Source: Elusimicrobia bacterium RIFCSPLOWO2_01_FULL_64_13 (lineage in GTDB: Bacteria; Elusimicrobiota; Elusimicrobia; 2-02-FULL-39-32). From it: a DNA stretch of 11,347 nt. The notes below the pieces were generated by a model. The model made no database searches. It worked only from the letters and a program-made list of their open reading frames with translations, and was not told the origin of the DNA. The translations under genes were made by a program, and so were the position numbers. Each line of letters starts with the position of its first letter. Positions within the stretch are counted from its first letter, which is position 1. The stretch is from positions 278-11,624 of the forward strand of contig MGUT01000011.1 of the NCBI GenBank assembly GCA_001800095.1, in the 5' to 3' direction. Shown here piece after piece: positions 6,501 through 11,347 of this stretch.

Positions 6501-9500
6501 CTCGGACAACCTCTCCATCAGCGTCAACCTCTCCAAGGTCCAGGTGGCCGTCAAACAGGTGTCCGTGGGAGACTCGCCCAACGTCGGCTGGTGGAACGGC
6601 TCCGACTTCACCGGCGTGTCCGAGACCTGGTACGACATGACGGTCGGGAACGGCCGCCTGAAGCTGGGGGACAATTCCTGGATCTGGAAGAGCGGCGACT
6701 CGGGCTGGTTCGGCGATTCCCTCTCGGTCGGGCAGAAGATCCAGGTCTGGGTCCGGGCGGACGACGGAAGCCGCGGCTCGGGAGCCAGCGCCGGGCTCGA
6801 GACGAACGCCACACCCGGAGGTTCGGGAGTCCATAAATGGGAGGTGACCATCGATGACCTGATCGTGGATATAGGCATCTCCACGCCCAGCGTGGGCGCC
6901 ATGAGCGGCGCCTACGGAGGAGATTCCCTCGCCACCATATCCGGCACGGCGGACGACCGGGTCTACTTCAACGCCGCCGATTCGAAGATCAGCCAGGTTT
7001 GGTACCGGCTCTACGACGCGAGCCAGGACCAGTATTGGGACGATACCGCGAACGACTGGCTCGGCGGGACGGAGATCTGGAACGTGGCCGGCACGACCTT
7101 CACCCTGCCTTCCCCCTGGATGGTGTGGGTGGCCAGCGGAGTGGACTTCGTCTCGCGCAAGGGCGACACCTTCCAGCTCGTGATGAAGTCCTCGGACATC
7201 TCGGGCAACTCCCTCCAAACCTCCATCCAGACCTTCGTCTTCGACTCCTCCGCCCCCGTCACAGGCGTCACCCTTCCTAATAGCACGAACGGGAGATTCT
7301 ACGGCCAGGCCCTGACCGTGATATCCGGCACCGCCCTGGACGAACCCAATTCCGGCACATCCAGGAACGCCGGCATAGCCGCCGGGTCCGGAGGACGCAT
7401 CAACATAGGGGTACGGCGAGAATCGGACGGCTACTGGTACAACCGCATATCCGGTTGGAGCCAAACGCGGGACGACGTGCGCATCTCGACCTCCGGAAGC
7501 GTGAACGGAACCTATGACCCTGTCACCGGCGTCTGGACCTGGACCCCCATCCCGGGCGACTTCTTCTCCGTTAATCCCAACACTTACACGGTCTATGCCT
7601 GGTCCCAGGACAACGTTTCCAATCCCGGCAGCCAATACAGGAACCTGGAAAGCTCCAACACGGTCAACGACATCAAGGCCGTGTTCGTGTACGAGGTCAC
7701 GCCTCCTTCCTCCACGATCCAGACCCCTCTTCAGGGCGTGACCACGCCCTACAGTTTGGTATCCGGATTCAACCTGCCGACCATCTCCGGCACAGGCATC
7801 GAGAACCCCATCACGGGAAACCCCGGTTCAGGCAACAGCTTGAACCAGATCCAGATCGAGATAAGGGATGAGACCAACCTGAATCCCAATACACGATATT
7901 GGGATGAATCCGCCGGCGCCTGGGGAGCCCAGGTATGGAACGAAGGCACGGTCAACGGCACGAGCTGGGCCGTGACCATCCCCAATTTCATGGCGGCCGA
8001 TGCCGCTACCGTCATCAACGGACGCATCTACAGGGTTCTCTCGCGGCTTTCCGACAAGGCCAAGGGCACCAACGACGTGGTCCTGGCCATAGGCGGCACG
8101 CCTTCCAACACGGAGTCCCCGGAGGACCTGACCGAATCCGCCGAGGGGTCGAGCCCCAAGGACAACATCGCCTTCTTCCGCATCGACCGTTCGACCCCGG
8201 CCGCCGTGGTCATCCAGCCGGACACGTTGAACGAAACGACCCTGCCCACCATCTCGGGAACGGCGGACGACGTCAATTCCTCCTATACGGGCAAGAAGAT
8301 CACCCGGGTCCGGGTCGCCTACTACGAGACTTCCGCCGGAGGCGGGGCCGACCGCTGGTGGAGCAAGGGGTCCGGCGCGTTCGACCAAGGCGCGGGCAGC
8401 GATTCCCCTCCCGAGGTCGCCATGACCACTGCCACTCCAAACCCCAACTGGGAGAGCTGGTACATCGACGTCTCCTCCATCCCTTCTTTCACCCCAGGCC
8501 GGACCTACAGGATCTTCGTCCAGGCCACCGATTTCACCGGGAACAAGACCGCTTTCCCCGGCCACGGGGCCGTGACCCAGCTCCCTTCCAAATCGGAGTT
8601 CGTCGAGTTCAACTACGTCACGGCCGAGCCCCAATCGTTCCTGACCCTCCCCTCCGATGACAACGGCCATTACACCCCGCCGGACTTCCCCGCCTCTCCT
8701 TCCACGAACCGCCTGCTCACCATCTCCGGCACGGCTTCGGACTCCACCACGGCCCAGTTCCGCATCACGGACCTGACGGCGGAGCCGGACGAGGTCTGGA
8801 CCGGAAGCTCCTGGCTGTCCACGACGACCCTGAACGTGGCCTACTCCACGAACGGGTTTCTGGGCGCCAACTCCGTGAGCGGCCCGAACTTCGAGGGGCG
8901 GCTCAACCAGGGACCTTTCAATTCCGACATGTTCGACGGCAGGGGGAACCGGAATTACAAGATCGAGTCCCGCGGCATGAACGGGACGACCCCGGAGAGC
9001 GACTTCACCTCCGGGGAGGAGGACCGGCTCTTCGTGCTCGACTCCACCGCCCCCGCCGCGGCCATGGTCCTGCCCAGCCCCTCCCAGACGGGATATAAGG
9101 CGGGGATCCTGACGTCCCTCGCGGGGACCGCCCAGGACCTTCCCGCCGGCACGCCGGGCCAGATGAACAACTCGACCGTCCTCTTCAACATCGCCTACGG
9201 GACCGAGCCGGCCGCCTCCCCCCTCACGTTCTGGAGCCCCGCCGCCCAGGCCTTCCAGAACAACCCGGCGGACAAGAACATCCTCGCGGCTTTCGCAGGC
9301 GGCGTGGCCTATTCCAGCGCGCCTCCTTATATGGCCGGCGAGGCCCCGTGGATGGACGGATACAAGTTCCACGTCATCATGAAGGGCCAGGACAAGGCCC
9401 AGAACGCGGCGGTGAATTCCGTGGCCACGTTCCGCTACGACGTCGGCTTGCCCACCGCCGCCTTCACCATCCCCAAATCGGGGATCCTGGGCCTATCGTC

Positions 9501-11347
9501 CCTGGCCACGATCTCCGGCACGGCGCTCGATCCCGACCCCAACGCCTTGGACAACGACATCGTGGGCTCGGGCATCCCCACCGTCCTCACGTCGAGCGGA
9601 GTGGAGATCTCCATCCAGCGCCTCACGGGCCAGGACGCGGGCCGCTACTTCGACGGGAACAACTTCAATTCCGTGCCCGAGCTTTGGCTGGCGGCCGACG
9701 TGGGCAACGTGCCGGACGCCTCCCAGGACGACATCGTCTGGGACACGACCTGGAGCTATACCTCGGCGGGCCTGGCGGACGCCTTCAAAAGCAGCACTAC
9801 TTATGTCCTCCGCGTCCGCTCCGTTGACAACGCCGGCAACCAGCAGACGTTCTACTCCCCCGGGATCTCCTCCATGACCCTGCGCATAGACAAGAGCTCT
9901 CCGACCGTCGGCATCGACTCGCCCCTGGACGACTCCAGGCACAGCCCGGCCTCGATCAACGCGTCCCAGATCATCGGCACGGCCCAGGACGAGCCCACCA
10001 CGACCCAGGCCGGCTTCCAGAGGGTTTCGAACGACGTGGACATCCAGCTCTGGTACCTGAATTCCGGCACCTCGTATTATTGGGACGGCGCGGCCTGGAC
10101 CGCCGTGGTGAGCACGCGCTCCGAGGTCATGGGCGCCTCCAACTGGACCGTAGGCAGCGGCTGGATGCCGCCTGAATCGGGCGCCGATTCCTGGAAGGAG
10201 CAGGCCCAGGGGCCCGCCGACAGGACCTTCTACGTCCATTCCCGCGCCAGGGACAACGCCGTGAACGGCTCCTCGGCCGCAGCCCGCAACGTCTCGCAAT
10301 GGACCGCCGCGCGCTCCTTCATCGTGGACGGCACCCCTCCCGTCTCCACCATCACGGTCCCGGCCCCGGGAACGGTCCATGCCAACTCCCTGCCGGTCAT
10401 ATCGGGCACGGTGGACGCGGACCTGGCCGGGTTCCTGGCGGGATTGACGGCCAAGCTCGAGGTGCAGATTGAAAGGGAGGACGGCATGTTCTGGGCGGGC
10501 TCCTCCTGGACGGCCTCGGACCTCTACTCCACGGCCACGAAGCTGACGGGAACATCCTGGGAATACAGTCTCACGATCGACGCTTCCGTGAATCCCTACC
10601 CGGGAAGCATGTGGACGGATGACAACGCCTACGTCATCCGCGCCAGGGCCACGGACAGGGCAGGCAACCTCCAGGATCCCGTGCATGTGCGTAATTTCAC
10701 TGTCGACGCGTCTTCTCCCGCGATCGCGTACGTGCGGCCTCCGAACCCCACGCCGATCCTGACCCCGCCGTCCTATTCGAGCAACACCGCGCGGTCCCTG
10801 GCCACGATCTCCGGGACCTCCGCCGATCCCAACAGCCCCAACGAATCCAAGATCAAGGAGATATGGATCGGGATATCATCCGGCACCTACCCCAACCTGA
10901 ACTGGTGGAACGAGGCCGGCGGAGGGTCCTTCTTCAGCGTGGTCCAGTCCAGCGTGCATTGGAACCTTGTGGCGGACAATATGGACCTGGCCACCACGAA
11001 CTGGACCTACGTCCCCACCAACTTCCAGCAGAACCTGACGGGAGGACAGGACTATTCGCTCTATGCCCGGGCCAGGGACGCGGCCGGCAACTGGCGCGGC
11101 AACATCACCGACCCCGATCCGGGCGGGGACGAGATAGCGGGAGCGTCCAAACAGGACTTCCGCTGGGACGTGCGGCCGCCGACATCGACCGTCACGATCC
11201 CCGGCGACACGTTCATCACCTCAATCTCCTCATTCGTGGGAAGCGCCGTGGACCCCGTGAGCCCGCAATCCACGGTGGACCGCCTGCGCGTGGCGGTCCA
11301 GACCGCCCCTCCGACAGGGGCCTGGTGGAACTGGACCACCCCCGGCT
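3514..11347 (+). CDS. Giant secreted Ig-like repeat surface protein, N-terminal 2611 aa
   Basis: I read this frame codon by codon from 3514 to the window edge: there is no stop or frameshift, so the gene is incomplete and longer than 7.8 kb. A Sec signal peptide has its h-region at about 26-40 and ARA-LS cleavage after residue 46. Residues about 50-475 form a Trp/Gly/Asn-rich beta region resembling a propeller (Gly-Thr-Trp turns, repeated IADG/VWL strands). Residues about 477-596 and 597-705 look like two TIG/IPT Ig folds (LEILGTGF at 501-508, IIVRGSNFESWG). From about 706 come about 14 diverged Ig-like units. The only cysteines are C183 and C258. ATG 3514 gives an ATGA overlap with a small ORF. 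ATG 3541 (residue 10) also leaves an intact signal peptide, and neither has a strong Shine-Dalgarno, so the start is uncertain. Likely roles are adhesion, surface layer or matrix. No catalytic motif or anchor is visible; the C-terminus, which would show the sorting signal, lies outside the window. Confidence 0.93.
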   Translation, partial: MRENEAKIDMESVPAGRGPSRSGIPFAFALAGALGLALLAPSPARALSQQIFSGSSADLGYSNQRKVLYSSGTAQGYWTFFSTGSGATLSVVYSYSKTGEEGTWSTPRGVFTDSGYSYSAAHANYSGQASIWFDPTLGQVAVVAPPNADWSASFTPNLHFALGTLNADGTITWTEDDVASHGCGVSINNKNIYQGTNNPPGIAKDDDGAGGTYAYIAMAGEQSAADHIQVYRIAASANTVIFPNVASVQPIADYATVCTNDARDQDLIADGAIVPRPGTGFWMYGVRDPDSTEETTSGLVNNTNNTPTNTTISAVFDVLNGANPPNLDINVSMVTDSSNNGHFVWINSVGDIEYQRYKATNALDVNIQPLVDGPGTPNFITDVTIGVARRGNGIDLDQVFIVYRGTTTPGEILMLQASTGASTAGAWGATNPTWVSDVAGSYPSLAYRVTRPDPMPLVWLEGTAVKFEKLITSTMTKPTLDTVYEYPTPTEHLSTGTYKLEILGTGFMKIVGKAPEVVLLKGTTGAYASAESEITVSTVQVITSTAIHATVNLVSGGTLLTRTYSVKVVNADGQDTGSDGGSGYGYLDGGYTIDPPTIAGISDDDGNELSGGWGAGTTMDNEFKPYRNIIVRGSNFESWGPGVVSSITVSGSGVEVSSITYHDTSSFTATVSIQAGVSAGLRGVTVTMPDRLETQQNSTFTVTAVTTTMTLPNANLPNAVTTYATVLSLGSNNPSVTGVMNAFSNGGSDSFNAGGEVAVYRDSTKRWLASAGGAFTQTDQTWLAAPLVGGSTYQWEFRGWTQATQVDGESFRIVARSSTTDYGRGPVPAMERFVTFDQTMSGTNTVATPSQGVTKRDFLDQLVGQVADETSGVKIASITIGDLTAGTTWNGRDWTAHSTNTVNPNDASSISGTPPRGETTYDWAYDALGALNSIWTNGNQYEVLVQARDMMDNMNTSTAANINRFTFDTIQPTSTLTTPNTNQTFVPSITTLSGAYSDNLSISVNLSKVQVAVKQVSVGDSPNVGWWNGSDFTGVSETWYDMTVGNGRLKLGDNSWIWKSGDSGWFGDSLSVGQKIQVWVRADDGSRGSGASAGLETNATPGGSGVHKWEVTIDDLIVDIGISTPSVGAMSGAYGGDSLATISGTADDRVYFNAADSKISQVWYRLYDASQDQYWDDTANDWLGGTEIWNVAGTTFTLPSPWMVWVASGVDFVSRKGDTFQLVMKSSDISGNSLQTSIQTFVFDSSAPVTGVTLPNSTNGRFYGQALTVISGTALDEPNSGTSRNAGIAAGSGGRINIGVRRESDGYWYNRISGWSQTRDDVRISTSGSVNGTYDPVTGVWTWTPIPGDFFSVNPNTYTVYAWSQDNVSNPGSQYRNLESSNTVNDIKAVFVYEVTPPSSTIQTPLQGVTTPYSLVSGFNLPTISGTGIENPITGNPGSGNSLNQIQIEIRDETNLNPNTRYWDESAGAWGAQVWNEGTVNGTSWAVTIPNFMAADAATVINGRIYRVLSRLSDKAKGTNDVVLAIGGTPSNTESPEDLTESAEGSSPKDNIAFFRIDRSTPAAVVIQPDTLNETTLPTISGTADDVNSSYTGKKITRVRVAYYETSAGGGADRWWSKGSGAFDQGAGSDSPPEVAMTTATPNPNWESWYIDVSSIPSFTPGRTYRIFVQATDFTGNKTAFPGHGAVTQLPSKSEFVEFNYVTAEPQSFLTLPSDDNGHYTPPDFPASPSTNRLLTISGTASDSTTAQFRITDLTAEPDEVWTGSSWLSTTTLNVAYSTNGFLGANSVSGPNFEGRLNQGPFNSDMFDGRGNRNYKIESRGMNGTTPESDFTSGEEDRLFVLDSTAPAAAMVLPSPSQTGYKAGILTSLAGTAQDLPAGTPGQMNNSTVLFNIAYGTEPAASPLTFWSPAAQAFQNNPADKNILAAFAGGVAYSSAPPYMAGEAPWMDGYKFHVIMKGQDKAQNAAVNSVATFRYDVGLPTAAFTIPKSGILGLSSLATISGTALDPDPNALDNDIVGSGIPTVLTSSGVEISIQRLTGQDAGRYFDGNNFNSVPELWLAADVGNVPDASQDDIVWDTTWSYTSAGLADAFKSSTTYVLRVRSVDNAGNQQTFYSPGISSMTLRIDKSSPTVGIDSPLDDSRHSPASINASQIIGTAQDEPTTTQAGFQRVSNDVDIQLWYLNSGTSYYWDGAAWTAVVSTRSEVMGASNWTVGSGWMPPESGADSWKEQAQGPADRTFYVHSRARDNAVNGSSAAARNVSQWTAARSFIVDGTPPVSTITVPAPGTVHANSLPVISGTVDADLAGFLAGLTAKLEVQIEREDGMFWAGSSWTASDLYSTATKLTGTSWEYSLTIDASVNPYPGSMWTDDNAYVIRARATDRAGNLQDPVHVRNFTVDASSPAIAYVRPPNPTPILTPPSYSSNTARSLATISGTSADPNSPNESKIKEIWIGISSGTYPNLNWWNEAGGGSFFSVVQSSVHWNLVADNMDLATTNWTYVPTNFQQNLTGGQDYSLYARARDAAGNWRGNITDPDPGGDEIAGASKQDFRWDVRPPTSTVTIPGDTFITSISSFVGSAVDPVSPQSTVDRLRVAVQTAPPTGAWWNWTTPG
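5629..11347 (+). repeat. Tandem Ig-like repeat array within the giant protein (about 14 units)
   Basis: Units start at about residues 706, 833, 967, 1113, 1241, 1391, 1555, 1696, 1840, 1973, 2123, 2269, 2395 and 2549 (126-164 aa apart; the last is cut by the window). A typical unit opens with a strand such as FVFDSSAPV or FIVDGTPPVST, then a Pro-containing strand, then the signature L-x-x-ISGTA-x-D (residues 1142, 1270, 1424, 1580, 1737, 2000, 2296, 2432; LAGTA at 1869, IIGTA at 2154, VGSA at 2575). A V-x-I strand follows, then an aromatic YWD/WW-x6-W motif (YYWDGAAW, FWAGSSW), and it closes with R-A-x-D-x-A-G-N (2367-2376 region, 2520-2525). The first two units are the most degenerate. The units differ clearly at DNA level, so this is old duplication, not recent expansion. 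Confidence 0.88.

Noticed and set aside
5629..11347. CRISPR array, insertion sequence or recent DNA tandem duplication
   Set aside because: Periodicity exists only at protein level with diverged units. I saw no direct DNA repeats, transposase or terminal inverted repeats.

Overview
The window is GC-rich bacterial DNA with strong G/C bias at third codon positions and frequent AGG and ATA codons. Ribosome binding sites are mostly weak and one gene probably starts at TTG. A very large secreted repeat protein and a candidate GEMM-type (cyclic-dinucleotide) riboswitch would fit several Gram-negative lineages, for example Elusimicrobiota, Omnitrophota or deltaproteobacterial groups. I cannot fix the phylum from the sequence alone.

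Left part (1-2366): the tail of an unidentified gene overlaps pabB, the chorismate-binding subunit of aminodeoxychorismate synthase (folate pathway). pabB converges, with only 2 bp between stop codons, on a minus-strand gene for an exported class A beta-lactamase-fold serine hydrolase. That protein keeps the SxxK, SDN and KxG motifs but has no visible omega-loop glutamate.

Control region (2367-2745): a dense, divergent regulatory segment. The minus-strand gene has a plausible promoter so close to its ATG that the mRNA would be nearly leaderless. Rightward there is an almost perfect sigma70 promoter (TTGACA, 17 bp, TATATT), preceded by one arm of a 9-bp perfect inverted repeat. Its transcript would run through a structured RNA with the hallmarks of a GEMM riboswitch (GNRA-capped hairpin, GCAAAGCC, long second hairpin, GGCAGGCTGCC). 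A strong intrinsic terminator with competing pairings follows, and then a gene.

Right part (2746-11347): a 177-aa exported or membrane protein of unknown function, then a 234-nt spacer containing a foldable RNA and two tiny ORFs chained by stop/start overlaps (TGATG, then ATGA), and then a giant ORF that runs uninterrupted for at least 2611 codons and leaves the window. The giant protein has a signal peptide, an N-terminal probable beta-propeller, two TIG/IPT-like domains and about 14 diverged Ig-like repeats of 126-164 aa. It has only two cysteines, as expected for a surface or secreted protein.

The most interesting reading is a second-messenger-gated surface-protein locus: promoter, riboswitch, terminator, small exported protein, giant Ig-repeat protein. 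The sequence shows the layout; the ligand, the sense of switching and the function of both proteins are inference.
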